Shown here: one piece after another, positions 15,757 through 24,314 of the stretch | How positions within the stretch are numbered: position 1 is the first letter of the stretch | Layout of the letters: each line of letters opens with the position of its first letter | DNA from: Bilifractor sp002394235 | Lineage (GTDB): Bacteria; Bacillota; Clostridia; Lachnospirales; Lachnospiraceae | Reading direction: 5' to 3' | NCBI RefSeq assembly: GCF_052118845.1 | Contig: NZ_JBQKGJ010000026.1 | Location: 1-55,581 of the forward strand | DNA: 55,581 bases | The notes under the pieces: generated by a model | Seen by the model: the letters and a program-made list of their open reading frames with translations, nothing else | Database searches by the model: none | Told to the model about the DNA's origin: nothing | Program-made: the position numbers and the translations under genes

Positions 15757-16464
15757 ATGCGTGATAGAAATGCGGAAATCAGGAAGAATTGCAAGGACGC
15801 GATGAAGAAGAGCTATTTGTTCCGGGGGCTCGCGGAGGAAGAACTGGAGGTTCTTCTGGACAGTGATTATCTGCGTTTCCGGGAGTACGGAAGAGAAGAA
15901 CGCATTTTTGAGGAATCAGACCGACCGAAAGATATCATGGTTCTGGTCACGGGAAATCTTCTGATTGCTCAGGACACCATGAACGGGAAGAGGATGATTT
16001 TGTCCAGAATCACGGATCCCGGGGATACCTTCGGGGAGATCTATGTGTTCAAGCAGCTTCCCGCGTATGATATGTATGCGGAGACGATGGAGCCGTCATC
16101 GATTCTGATGGTGGCCGCGGATCTGCTTTCCGGGGAATGTGAAGACGCATGTGCGAAGATCGCGGAAAAAATGATGCGGAATCAGCTTGGGATGTTCGCC
16201 GCGAAGGCCTATATGATGAACCGGAGACTGCGCATTCTCGGGAGCTCCAGCATCCGGGAGAAGATCGCCAGGCTTCTGATCGAACGGCAGGGCGGCGATA
16301 ACCGTGTCCGGGTGATGCCGCGCGAGGAGATGGCGGATTACCTGAATGTGACCAGACCGTCTCTTTCCAGAGAAATCAGCGCGATGGTCCGCGAGGGAAT
16401 TATCCGGAATGAAGGACAGACCCTTGTCATACTGGATCAGGAAAAGCTGGAGGAGTATGTGTAA
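15757..16464 (+). CDS. Crp/Fnr-family transcriptional regulator
   Basis: A 235-residue regulator. The N-terminal cyclic-nucleotide-binding-like beta roll (about residues 20-140) includes LVTGNLLIAQDTMNGKRMIL and GDTFGEIYVF. The C-terminal winged helix contains REEMADYLNVTRPSLSREISAM, the recognition-helix signature of Crp. There is no N-terminal cysteine cluster of the FNR oxygen sensor. The arginine-serine pair that binds cAMP is not evident, so the ligand is unknown. It is followed after 2 bp by an AEC transporter gene, its likely co-transcribed target. Confidence 0.9.
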   Translation: MRDRNAEIRKNCKDAMKKSYLFRGLAEEELEVLLDSDYLRFREYGREERIFEESDRPKDIMVLVTGNLLIAQDTMNGKRMILSRITDPGDTFGEIYVFKQLPAYDMYAETMEPSSILMVAADLLSGECEDACAKIAEKMMRNQLGMFAAKAYMMNRRLRILGSSSIREKIARLLIERQGGDNRVRVMPREEMADYLNVTRPSLSREISAMVREGIIRNEGQTLVILDQEKLEEYV

Positions 16465-16466
16465 TT

Positions 16467-17411
16467 ATGTCAAACCTGATCTTTAGCATGAATGCGACGC
16501 TTCCGATTTTCCTGGTCATGATGCTCGGATATTTTTTCAGAAAAAAAGATATCATCGGGGAGGCGTTTGCGTCCAGGATGAATACCTTTGTATTCCGGAT
16601 AGCCCTTCCGGTGAGTCTGTTCGGCCAGCTGGATTCGGTGGACTTCTTCAAGGTGTGGGATACGGAGTATGTCTTGTTCTGTTTTCTGGCGACGCTGGTG
16701 AGTGTGGGAATCGGTATTCTGGTCTCGTTCGTATTCCGGGACAGAGAGGTCCGGGGCGAGTTTGTCCAGGGATCCTACCGGAGCAGTGCCTCGCTTCTGG
16801 GAATGGCGTACATTGAGAATATTTACGGGAAGGCAACCATGGGGCCTCTGATGATGCTCGGCTGCGTTCCCCTGTACAATGTGATGGCGGTTCTGGTCCT
16901 TTCGCTGATGGGCGGAGGCTCGAAAGGCCTCGACCGAAAGCAGCTGCGCCATGCGCTGAAGGGGATTGTCACGAATCCGATTATCTGGGGAATTGTGCTG
17001 GGGTTTGCGTGGGCGCTGACCGGATTGAAGATGCCGGTGATGTTTCAGACAACGATCGAATACATTGGCAGGCTCGCGAGCCCGATGGGGCTTCTGGCAA
17101 TGGGTGCAAGTCTGAATTTCGGCAGCATCCGCGGCCGGCTGGCTCCGATTCTTACCGGATCGCTCCTGAAGCTGATCGGTTTCGCCGCACTTTTTCTTCC
17201 CGTGGCGATCTGGCTCGGATTCCGGACGGAGAAGCTGATCGCGGCGCTGATCATGCTCGGATCCGCAAGCACGGTTGCCGGTTATGTGATGGCAAAGAAT
17301 ATGGGACACGACGGAGTTGTGTCGTCGGGAATCGTGATGATCACGACTCTCTGCAGCGTATTTACGCTGACGTTCTGGATCTGGCTTCTGCGATCCATGG
17401 GCTTTGTATAA
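16467..17411 (+). CDS. AEC-family transporter (auxin efflux carrier fold)
   Basis: A 314-residue membrane protein with about ten TM segments in two inverted halves. It begins NLIFSMNATLPIFLVMMLGYFFRK, typical of bacterial AEC/MleP-like permeases for malate and other organic acids. The second half includes LASPMGLLAMGASLNF and GSASTVAGYVMAKNMGHD, the conserved crossover region. The start ATG lies 2 bp after the regulator stop, with the ribosome site inside the regulator gene (GGAGG near 16450). Substrate unknown. Confidence 0.88.
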   Translation: MSNLIFSMNATLPIFLVMMLGYFFRKKDIIGEAFASRMNTFVFRIALPVSLFGQLDSVDFFKVWDTEYVLFCFLATLVSVGIGILVSFVFRDREVRGEFVQGSYRSSASLLGMAYIENIYGKATMGPLMMLGCVPLYNVMAVLVLSLMGGGSKGLDRKQLRHALKGIVTNPIIWGIVLGFAWALTGLKMPVMFQTTIEYIGRLASPMGLLAMGASLNFGSIRGRLAPILTGSLLKLIGFAALFLPVAIWLGFRTEKLIAALIMLGSASTVAGYVMAKNMGHDGVVSSGIVMITTLCSVFTLTFWIWLLRSMGFV

Positions 17412-17443
17412 GTGAATATGAGCATTCTCCTTTCGGGAGCCTT

Positions 17444-17487
17444 GGGGCTGCCGCACGATATTCTGGTGCGGCAGCCCCTTTATCTTT
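17444..17487 (+). terminator. Terminator of the crp-AEC operon
   Basis: A 13-bp perfect stem (GGGGCTGCCGCAC 17444-17456, GTGCGGCAGCCCC 17466-17478), a 9-nt loop, then TTTATCTTT. Confidence 0.92.
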
Positions 17488-17504
17488 CACCATCTTATAT
17501 TTAA

Positions 17505-17524
17505 AAATATTTAAATAAATAATT
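17505..17524 (+). promoter_or_regulatory. Candidate operator 1 of the fatty-acid operon
   Basis: Palindrome with core TATTTA-AA-TAAATA (17508-17521), near-palindromic over 20 bp. It lies 9 bp upstream of the -35 box. Same core as the site at 17584-17603. Confidence 0.7.
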
Positions 17525-17533
17525 TGAAATATA

Positions 17534-17562
17534 TTGACATCTGCATTGAGCAGCAGTATAGT
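17534..17562 (+). promoter_or_regulatory. Sigma-A promoter of the fatty-acid synthesis operon
   Basis: Perfect TTGACA (17534-17539), 17-bp spacer, TATAGT (17557-17562). It stands between two copies of the TATTTAnnTAAATA palindrome. Confidence 0.9.
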
Positions 17563-17583
17563 AACCCTCGAAACAAAAACCTA

Positions 17584-17603
17584 AAATATTTAACTAAATA
17601 ATT
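17584..17603 (+). promoter_or_regulatory. Candidate operator 2 of the fatty-acid operon
   Basis: Core TATTTA-AC-TAAATA (17587-17600) within a 20-bp near-palindrome, in the leader about 20 bp after the expected transcript start and 79 bp centre-to-centre from operator 1. Confidence 0.7.
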
Positions 17604-17643
17604 GAAGGTAATTAACGCTAGAATGACGATAAGGAGAATGAAA

Positions 17644-17880
17644 ATGGATACATTTGAAAAGGTAAAAGAGATTATCATCGACACACTGAGCTTTGACGGT
17701 GACGAGATTCGCCCGGAATCGGATTTCTTCAAGGATCTGAAGGCAGATTCACTCGATGTTGTTGAGCTGATGATGGCTCTTGAAGAGAACTTCGGTATTT
17801 CGATTCCGGATGAGGAGCTTCCGAACCTGCATACGGTGGAGAGTGTTGTGAAATATATCGAGGATCACAAGGAAGACTGA
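17644..17880 (+). CDS. acpP: Acyl carrier protein
   Basis: A 78-residue acidic helical protein. The phosphopantetheine attachment serine is S36 in KADSLDVVELMM. It carries the growing acyl chain between the Fab enzymes encoded downstream. AAGGAG (17631-17636) is 7 bases before ATG 17644; ATG 17638 is in frame but too close to the ribosome site. It is the first gene of the cluster, behind the operator-flanked promoter. Confidence 0.96.
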   Translation: MDTFEKVKEIIIDTLSFDGDEIRPESDFFKDLKADSLDVVELMMALEENFGISIPDEELPNLHTVESVVKYIEDHKED

Positions 17881-17887
17881 GAACAGA

Positions 17888-17975
17888 CGGACAGGATATC
17901 GGGCACGGACGGACAGGATACCGGGCACAGACGGACAGGATACCGCGCACGGACGGGCAGGATACCGGGCACAGA
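17888..17975. repeat. 22-bp tandem repeat, four copies, between acpP and accB
   Basis: The unit CGGACAGGATACCGGGCACA plus GA repeats four times with few changes, starting 7 bp after the acpP stop. The rest of the 161-bp junction holds only the accB ribosome site. Confidence 0.92.
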
Positions 17976-18041
17976 CCGCTCTGGAAGGGATCGGCCGTAG
18001 TCGCATTCGTTCAGAAGTCCGGACGATTTTGGAGGGCAGGA

Positions 18042-18614
18042 ATGAGTTATACAGTGGAAGAGCTTCAGATACTGATGGAGAGTTTTGGAAAATCGGGGCT
18101 GACCAGATTTCGATATTCGACTCAGGAAGAAACTCTTGAATTCAGAAATGAGCCGGGGACTGGTCATTTCTCTGTTGCGCCGGCCGGCAGGGAAGGAATG
18201 TCGGCAGTATCTGCGGATACAGATACAAAGTCCGGGACAGCGCAGGTACGGGCGGCTTCTGAATCGGATACGGCATCGGCTGGCTCCTCGGAAGACGTTG
18301 GAAATGGTTTTGGATCCGGGACAGGCAGCCCTGCCGGAGAGAAGGATGACAAGGCGGGCGGGAGTCCGGAAGGTACGGTTGCTGTAAGAGCTCCGCTGGC
18401 GGGTATTTTCTACCGGGCATCCAAACCAGGAGAGAAGCCGTATGTCGAGGAAGGACAGAGCGTGAAGAAGGGGGATATCGTCGGACTGGTAGAGGCCATG
18501 AAGATGATGAATGAGATCCCCGCTCCGTGCGACGGCATCGTTCGGGAGATCAAGGCAAAGGACGCCGCCTTTACCGGATATGACGCTGTTCTGATGACGA
18601 TCGGGGAGAATTGA
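18042..18614 (+). CDS. accB: Biotin carboxyl carrier protein of acetyl-CoA carboxylase
   Basis: A 190-residue BCCP. A short N-terminal dimerisation segment is followed by a long Ala/Gly/Ser/Asp-rich linker (about residues 40-110) and the biotinyl domain with APLAGIFYRA. The biotinylated lysine is K154 in EAMKMMNE. An insertion with PGEKPYVEEGQ corresponds to the thumb typical of true BCCPs. It receives the carboxyl group from AccC and presents it to AccDA. The stop is separated by one base from the accC start. Confidence 0.95.
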   Translation: MSYTVEELQILMESFGKSGLTRFRYSTQEETLEFRNEPGTGHFSVAPAGREGMSAVSADTDTKSGTAQVRAASESDTASAGSSEDVGNGFGSGTGSPAGEKDDKAGGSPEGTVAVRAPLAGIFYRASKPGEKPYVEEGQSVKKGDIVGLVEAMKMMNEIPAPCDGIVREIKAKDAAFTGYDAVLMTIGEN

Positions 18615-18615
18615 G

Positions 18616-19992
18616 ATGTTCAAGAAAGTACTGATTGCAAACCGGGGAGAAATCGCGATGCGGGTTTTGCGATGCTGTCAGGAAATGGGAATTGACACCG
18701 TGACTGCCTGTTCCTCGGAAGACCGGAATTCCCTTCCGGTACAGTTTTCGACAGAATCTGTCTGCATTGGTCCTGCGCAGGCGGCCGCAAGCTACCTGAA
18801 TCAGGAGGCATTGATCGAGGCAGCCAAGGCATATCACTGTGATGCCATCCACCCGGGATATGGATTTTTATCTGAAAATGCGGATTTCGCGGAAAAATGT
18901 GAGAAGAATGGAATCACCTTCATCGGTCCTTCTTCGCGGATGATCCGGGAAATGGGTGACAAGCAGAGCGCCCGCGCGCTGATGAAAAAGCATGGAGTGC
19001 CTGTGGTTCCGGGTTCAGACGGGATTCTGAAAGACTGGAAGGAAGCGGCTGAGGTCGCGGAGAAGGTCGGGTATCCGGTGCTTGTCAAGGCTACGTCAGG
19101 AGGCGGAGGACGAGGAATGCGGACCGCCTTTGACGAGTCGGAAATCCGGAACGCCTTTGAAAGCGCGGAGGCGGAAGCGAGAGCTGCCTTCGGAGACGGA
19201 TCGCTGTATCTTGAAAAACTCATCCTGCATCCGCATCACATTGAGGTGCAGATTCTGGGCGATACAAAGGGCAATATTATACAGCTTGGTGAGCGGGACT
19301 GCTCCATGCAGCGGCGGAATCAGAAACTGATGGAGGAATGTCCCGCAAGGATTCTGAATTCCAGACAGCGGGAAGCAATTCACAAGGCAGCGCTCAAGGC
19401 CGCCAGAGCCGTTCATTACGTGAGCGCGGGAACGGTGGAGTTTGTTCTTGACAGAGAGAATCATTTCTATTTCATCGAAATGAATACGAGAATCCAGGTG
19501 GAGCATCCGGTGACAGAGGAGGTGACAGGCGTGGACCTGATCCGGGAACAGATCCGGATCGCCGCGGGCCTGTCCCTCGGGTACAAGCAGAGTGACATTC
19601 ATTTGAATGGGCATGCCATTGAATGCAGGATCAACGCGGAAAATCCCGCGAGGAACTTCGCTCCGTGTCCCGGGGATGTACCTTTTGTTCATTTTCCGGG
19701 CGGCAACGGGGTACGCATCGAGAGCGCAATTTATTCCGGATGCACGGTAAGCCCGTACTATGATTCGATGATCGCGAAGGTGATTGTTCATGCGCCGGGA
19801 AGGCTTGAGGCGATCCGGAAGATGAGGGTTGCGCTTGAGGAAATGACGGTCGAGGGAATCGACACGAACATCGATTTTCTGTATCTGATCCTGTTTAATA
19901 ATGATTTTCTGACCGGGAATGTCGACACGGGATTTCTGGAGAAAAATACAGATGCCATCATCCGCTGGGGTGAAGAAAGCCGGAAAGCGTAA
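18616..19992 (+). CDS. accC: Biotin carboxylase subunit of acetyl-CoA carboxylase
   Basis: A 458-residue ATP-grasp enzyme that carboxylates biotin on AccB. It opens KVLIANRGEIAMRVLR. The glycine-rich ATP loop is in KATSGGGGRGMR, followed by EKLILHPHHIEVQ, the metal-binding EMNTRIQVEHPVTE and the C-terminal GTNIDF-type ending. Length and order match the family. The last 8 codons (GEESRKA and stop) lie in a 39-bp segment that is repeated just downstream. Confidence 0.96.
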   Translation: MFKKVLIANRGEIAMRVLRCCQEMGIDTVTACSSEDRNSLPVQFSTESVCIGPAQAAASYLNQEALIEAAKAYHCDAIHPGYGFLSENADFAEKCEKNGITFIGPSSRMIREMGDKQSARALMKKHGVPVVPGSDGILKDWKEAAEVAEKVGYPVLVKATSGGGGRGMRTAFDESEIRNAFESAEAEARAAFGDGSLYLEKLILHPHHIEVQILGDTKGNIIQLGERDCSMQRRNQKLMEECPARILNSRQREAIHKAALKAARAVHYVSAGTVEFVLDRENHFYFIEMNTRIQVEHPVTEEVTGVDLIREQIRIAAGLSLGYKQSDIHLNGHAIECRINAENPARNFAPCPGDVPFVHFPGGNGVRIESAIYSGCTVSPYYDSMIAKVIVHAPGRLEAIRKMRVALEEMTVEGIDTNIDFLYLILFNNDFLTGNVDTGFLEKNTDAIIRWGEESRKA

Positions 19993-20075
19993 GGTCCGAT
20001 TCAGGGGTTCAGTTGGAGACGTACATGTTTCATTACGGTGAAGAAAGCCGGAAAGCGTAAGGTCCGATTTAGGGG
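19969..20075. repeat. 39-bp duplication of the accC 3' end
   Basis: 19969-20007 and 20037-20075 differ at one position; offset 68 bp. The second copy ends AGGGG and, with the next bases, forms the AGGGGAG ribosome site of accDA. Confidence 0.95.
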
Positions 20076-20087
20076 AGCAGAGAAATC

Positions 20088-21959
20088 ATGAGTAAGAGTA
20101 TCCTGGGAACAGTATTGCTAGATGCTAAGGTCAATACGGCGGACGGCATTTTTTTCGGCAGAAGAAAAACTCTTCTGGGTTTCCGGAAGATGCGCGAAAA
20201 GAAGACTGCCCGCCGTCCGGTCGGCGAACACCTGACAGCCCTCTTTGACGGAGGAAAATTTTCAGAAGAGTTTGCGCCGGATCTGAAGACAGATGATCCG
20301 CTGAGTTTTCCCGGGTATGGCAGGAAGCTTGAGGAGAACCGGAAAATCTCGGAGAAACCGCAGGGATGTGTCGCGGGAGTCGGGAGGATCAACGGAATTC
20401 CGGCGGTCGGTGCAGAACTCAGCAGAAATTTCATGATGGGCAGCATGGGAAGTGCTGAGGGAGAAAAACTGACGATTGCGATCGAAGAAGCAGACAGAAG
20501 AAAACTTCCACTGATTATTTTTTCTGCGAGCGGCGGGGCGAGAATGCAGGAGGGAATGATTTCCCTGATGCAGATGGCGAAGACGAGTGCCGCGGTGGAA
20601 CGGTTGCGGGAGCACGGAGGACTGTATATATCGGTGCTGACGAATCCGACTACCGGAGGTGTGAGCGCGAGCTATGCGAGCCTGGGAGATATTACGCTGG
20701 CAGAGCCGGGTGCACTGATCGGTTTCGCAGGGCCGAGGGTGATCGAACAGACCATCGGCGAGAAACTTCCGAAGGGATTTCAGCGGTCTGAGTTTCAGCT
20801 GGAACACGGCTTCGTGGATAAAATTGTGCCGAAGCAGGATCAGAAGAAAGAGATCACGCTGATTCTGAAGCTTCACGGGTTCAAATCGGACAGAAACGGA
20901 GACGGAGAATATGTACCGGAGCTGGAGGACGGGAACCGGAATGCCGGAAATCGCGAGCGCACGGCACTCGCAAATGCCGAAGCTTCGAAACAGAATGCTG
21001 CGTGTGAGGAGCCGGAAGCTTCGAAGCAGAATGCCGCGTGTGAATGTCCGGATAGTTCGGGGAAGACTGCCGTGATAGAGAAGCCGGGAACCGGGGCTGC
21101 GGGAGAGGCAGCAGGTTTTGCGGAGACGGCATCCTCCTGCAGGGAGGACACACAGAAAATGGATGAGCCCGGCAAGCCGGGCGCGTACGACCGGGTGCGG
21201 CTCGTGAGAGACAAGAACCGCCCGAAGATTACGGACTATATCGAGGGAATTTTTGAAGAATTTCTTGAGCTTTCCGGAGACCGAACCGGGAAAGAGGATC
21301 CTGCGATTCTCGGGGGTATCGGACTCCTGAATGGAAGACCGGTTACAGTGATCGGACACAGAAAAGGCAAAAATCTGGCCGAGAACATGAAATGCAATTT
21401 TGGAATGCCGGAGCCTCAGGGCTACCGGAAAGCGCTGCGCCTGATGAAGGAAGCTGAAAAGTTCGGACGTCCGGTTGTAACCTTTATCGATACACCGGGG
21501 GCTTATCCCGGGAAAGAGGCAGAGGAGAACGGACAAAGCGCGGCGATTGCCGAAAATCTTGCGGCTATGAGTGCGCTGAGGGTTCCGGTGATCAGCATTG
21601 TCACCGGGGAAGGAAACAGCGGAGGAGCCCTGGCAATCGGTGTCGGTGATGAGATATGGATGCTGGAGAATGCCGTGTATTCGGTGTTATCTCCGGAAGG
21701 ATTTGCCAGTATTCTCTGGAAGGATGCCTCGAAATGCAGGGAAGCTGCGGAGGTTATGAGGATGACCGCGGAAGACCTTCTGAATCAGGGCGTTGCCGAT
21801 CGTGTAATTCCGGAACCGGAGGGCGGCGCGCAGCGAGATCTTCCGGGGATGTGCCGGATTCTCCGGGAAAATCTGGAGACAGAGCTCGAAAAACTGGAAG
21901 AAGAGGACGGCGAGGCTCTTGTGGAGCAAAGATACCGGAAATATCGTGAAATCGGCTAG
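20088..21959 (+). CDS. accDA: Fused acetyl-CoA carboxylase carboxyltransferase, beta-alpha (AccD-AccA)
   Basis: One 623-residue chain that transfers the carboxyl group from biotin to acetyl-CoA. Residues 1 to about 265 are AccD (GCVAGVGRINGIPAVGA, FSASGGARMQEG, TNPTTGGVSASYA, GFAGPRVIEQTIGE). Residues 366-623 are AccA (ITDYIEGIFEEFLELSGDR, FIDTPGAYPGKEAEENG, GEGNSGGALAIG). The linker (about 266-365) contains a 12-residue repeat EASKQNAACEEP twice. The Cys4 zinc ribbon that opens normal AccD is absent: no cysteine occurs before residue 90. Separate accA and accD are the usual bacterial arrangement. Confidence 0.95.
   Translation: MSKSILGTVLLDAKVNTADGIFFGRRKTLLGFRKMREKKTARRPVGEHLTALFDGGKFSEEFAPDLKTDDPLSFPGYGRKLEENRKISEKPQGCVAGVGRINGIPAVGAELSRNFMMGSMGSAEGEKLTIAIEEADRRKLPLIIFSASGGARMQEGMISLMQMAKTSAAVERLREHGGLYISVLTNPTTGGVSASYASLGDITLAEPGALIGFAGPRVIEQTIGEKLPKGFQRSEFQLEHGFVDKIVPKQDQKKEITLILKLHGFKSDRNGDGEYVPELEDGNRNAGNRERTALANAEASKQNAACEEPEASKQNAACECPDSSGKTAVIEKPGTGAAGEAAGFAETASSCREDTQKMDEPGKPGAYDRVRLVRDKNRPKITDYIEGIFEEFLELSGDRTGKEDPAILGGIGLLNGRPVTVIGHRKGKNLAENMKCNFGMPEPQGYRKALRLMKEAEKFGRPVVTFIDTPGAYPGKEAEENGQSAAIAENLAAMSALRVPVISIVTGEGNSGGALAIGVGDEIWMLENAVYSVLSPEGFASILWKDASKCREAAEVMRMTAEDLLNQGVADRVIPEPEGGAQRDLPGMCRILRENLETELEKLEEEDGEALVEQRYRKYREIG
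20979..21050. repeat. 36-bp tandem repeat inside the AccDA linker
   Basis: Two units (20979-21014, 21015-21050) encode EASKQNAACE(E/C)P. The length is a multiple of three, so the frame is kept. Confidence 0.9.
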
Positions 21960-22024
21960 AGAAGCTGATATGGAACAGGTGGCGGCATGTGGAAAAGAAA
22001 AAAGACAGGAAATCATACAGACAT

Positions 22025-23071
22025 ATGAATGGTATTGAAATCATTGGTCTGGGAAAGGCAGTGCCGGAAACCAGACTGACTAACGAGGATCTCAGGCAAT
22101 ATATGGATACTTCAGACGAGTGGATCCGCAGCAGAACCGGTATTGTGTCGCGGCATTTGTGCACAGGTGAGGAAAGCCTCACGGATCTGGCGACGGAGGC
22201 GTCCCGGAAGGCCATGGAGGACGCCGGAATCGCCCCGGAGGAAGTCGGACTTGTGATCTGTGCAACCTGCACCACGGATTACATGGTTCCGTCCGTAGCC
22301 TGTGCCGTACAGGAGAATATTGGAATTCCGGGCGGTGTTCCCGCATTTGACATTAATGCGGCGTGTTCGGGATTTGTGTATGGACTCCAGCTGATTTATT
22401 CGCTGATGAATGCAGAAGCCGCCTGCCGGTCAGAGCGGAAGTACGCGCTGATGATCGGAGGAGAACAGCTCTCCAAGATGCTGGATTTCTCGGAGAGATC
22501 CGTGAGCGTGCTGTTCGGTGACGGAGCGGCGGCGGCGATTGTGCGCGGCTCGTCTCAAAAAAGATTTTTCTGCCACACTGCAGCGGAGGGAGACCGCAGT
22601 GCCCTCTATGCGCATACCGTCGGAAGAAACCAGATTCCGGCCATGGAGTACAGGGGCAAAAGGATTGTATCCGAAAACCCGCTTCAGATTACGGAATCGT
22701 ATGCGGCAGGAATCATGAAAGACGGCTATCTCAGGATGGATGGCAGGAAGGTATTCCGCTTTGCGGTGCGTGTACTTGCTGCCGAGATCGATCAGATGGC
22801 GGAACAGAGCAAAGTCCCTGCGGAAGAGATTGACTACATCGTCTGTCATCAGGCAAACAGCAGAATTATCGACTATGTCCGGAAACAGAAAAATCTTCCG
22901 GAGGAGAAGTTTTTTATGAATCTGCAGGAATATGGCAATACGTCCGGGGCCAGCATTCCCCTGGCACTGGCGGACATGAAAGACAGAGGGATGCTGAAGC
23001 CGGGCATCAGGATCTTCTGCATCGGATTCGGCGCAGGTCTTACCTGGGGCGGCTGCTATCTGGAATTCTGA
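22025..23071 (+). CDS. fabH: 3-oxoacyl-ACP synthase III (FabH)
   Basis: A 348-residue initiating condensing enzyme that joins acetyl- or branched acyl-CoA with malonyl-ACP. It begins GIEIIGLGKAVPETRLTN. The catalytic triad is C114 in INAACSGFVYG, the histidine of CHQANSRII and the asparagine of YGNTSGAS. The frame extends upstream to GTG 21989, which would add 12 lysine-rich residues; ATG 22025 fits the family N-terminus. It follows accDA by 65 bp. Confidence 0.94.
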   Translation: MNGIEIIGLGKAVPETRLTNEDLRQYMDTSDEWIRSRTGIVSRHLCTGEESLTDLATEASRKAMEDAGIAPEEVGLVICATCTTDYMVPSVACAVQENIGIPGGVPAFDINAACSGFVYGLQLIYSLMNAEAACRSERKYALMIGGEQLSKMLDFSERSVSVLFGDGAAAAIVRGSSQKRFFCHTAAEGDRSALYAHTVGRNQIPAMEYRGKRIVSENPLQITESYAAGIMKDGYLRMDGRKVFRFAVRVLAAEIDQMAEQSKVPAEEIDYIVCHQANSRIIDYVRKQKNLPEEKFFMNLQEYGNTSGASIPLALADMKDRGMLKPGIRIFCIGFGAGLTWGGCYLEF

Positions 23072-23260
23072 AGAATCAATGTATAGCGAAACGGAAGAGC
23101 ATGCCCGGGAGTGTTGCATATCCATCTGGATTCTTAAGTATCTGCCAGGAAATGCGCACCAGCGGAAAAAGGGTCAGAGGTCAGCCTTGCTGTGGCAGAC
23201 CGCAGGTGAAAAAGCGGTTTTGTCAGCGGCAGGCATGTATACAGAAGAAAGGCACAGAAC

Positions 23261-24226
23261 ATGAAATTTCTGAATGAGATAACAGGAACAAAATATCCGT
23301 TTATTCAGGGCGGAATGGCAAATATTGCTACAGGGGAGTTTGCGGCGGCATGCTCGAATGCGGGCGCGCTCGGCATCATCGGCTCGGGCGGAATGAATGT
23401 TGAAAAACTGGAAGAAAATATTCACATCTGCCGTTCTCTGACGGATAAGCCTTTCGGAGTAAATCTGATGCTGATGAATCCGGATACCGATCAGATGGCG
23501 GATCTGGTCGCGAGGGAGAAGATACCCGTCATCACAACAGGTGCGGGAAACCCCGGAAAATACCTTTCCAGATGGAAGGAAAGCGGGAGTCTGATTTTTC
23601 CGGTATCTGCCAGTGTGCTGCTTGCGCTTCGTCTGGTACGGGACGGCGTTGACGGAATTATCGCAGAGGGAACGGAGAGCGGAGGCCATGTCGGTGAGAT
23701 GACGACAATGACGCTTGTGCCCCAGATGCGGGACGCTCTTCCAGAGAATGTTCCGGTGATTGCAGCCGGAGGAATTGCGGACGGAAGACAGCTTGCGGCT
23801 GCTTTTGCTCTCGGCGCATGCGGAGCGCAGATGGGAACCTGCCTTCTGGTGAGCAGCGAATGTCCGATACATAAGAATTATAAGGAAGCAATCTTGAAGG
23901 CGGGGGACAATGCCACGGTTGTTACGGGGCGGACGGTGAATTCGCCGACCCGTATCCTGAAAAACAAGATGGCCCGGCAGTATATCCGCAGGGAGAAAGA
24001 GGGAGCCGAACAGATGGAGCTGGAAAAATTCACGCTCGGTTCTCTTCGAAAAGCGGTGTTTGATGGAAATACATCTGAGGGATCGCTGATGGCGGGCCAG
24101 GTCTGCGGACAGCTGAAGGAAATCCGTCCAGTCGCGGAAATCTTCGAGTCTATCATGCGCGGGGCACAGGAAACAGCCGGGAGTCTTTCAAGGAATATCG
24201 CATCCGGGAGTGCGGATCATCAATAA
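23261..24226 (+). CDS. fabK: Enoyl-ACP reductase II, flavoprotein FabK
   Basis: A 321-residue FMN-dependent TIM-barrel oxidoreductase that reduces trans-2-enoyl-ACP, the last step of each elongation round. It starts MKFLNEITGTKYPFIQGGMANIA, followed by FGVNLMLMNP, TTGAGNPGKY, AEGTESGGHVGEMTT (catalytic histidine region) and AAGGIADGRQLAAAFALGACGAQMGT, the flavin phosphate site. No FabI gene is in the cluster; FabK-only species are expected to be naturally insensitive to triclosan. Gap 23072-23260 has no credible gene. Confidence 0.93.
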   Translation: MKFLNEITGTKYPFIQGGMANIATGEFAAACSNAGALGIIGSGGMNVEKLEENIHICRSLTDKPFGVNLMLMNPDTDQMADLVAREKIPVITTGAGNPGKYLSRWKESGSLIFPVSASVLLALRLVRDGVDGIIAEGTESGGHVGEMTTMTLVPQMRDALPENVPVIAAGGIADGRQLAAAFALGACGAQMGTCLLVSSECPIHKNYKEAILKAGDNATVVTGRTVNSPTRILKNKMARQYIRREKEGAEQMELEKFTLGSLRKAVFDGNTSEGSLMAGQVCGQLKEIRPVAEIFESIMRGAQETAGSLSRNIASGSADHQ

Positions 24227-24314
24227 GAGATATAAGAGAAATAAGAGATCAACAACTGATCACTAAGAAAAATAAGAAATCAGCAGGAGTTCAATAAGAG
24301 AAAGGGAGTCAGTC

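Noticed and set aside
17505..17603. FapR operator at the fatty-acid promoter
   Set aside because: The known FapR box is TTAGTACC-type; the palindromes here have a TATTTAnnTAAATA core, and no FapR gene is visible.
23079..23264. A 61-codon frame between fabH and fabK
   Set aside because: No ribosome site, no recognisable domain, cysteine- and arginine-scattered composition; it looks like chance.
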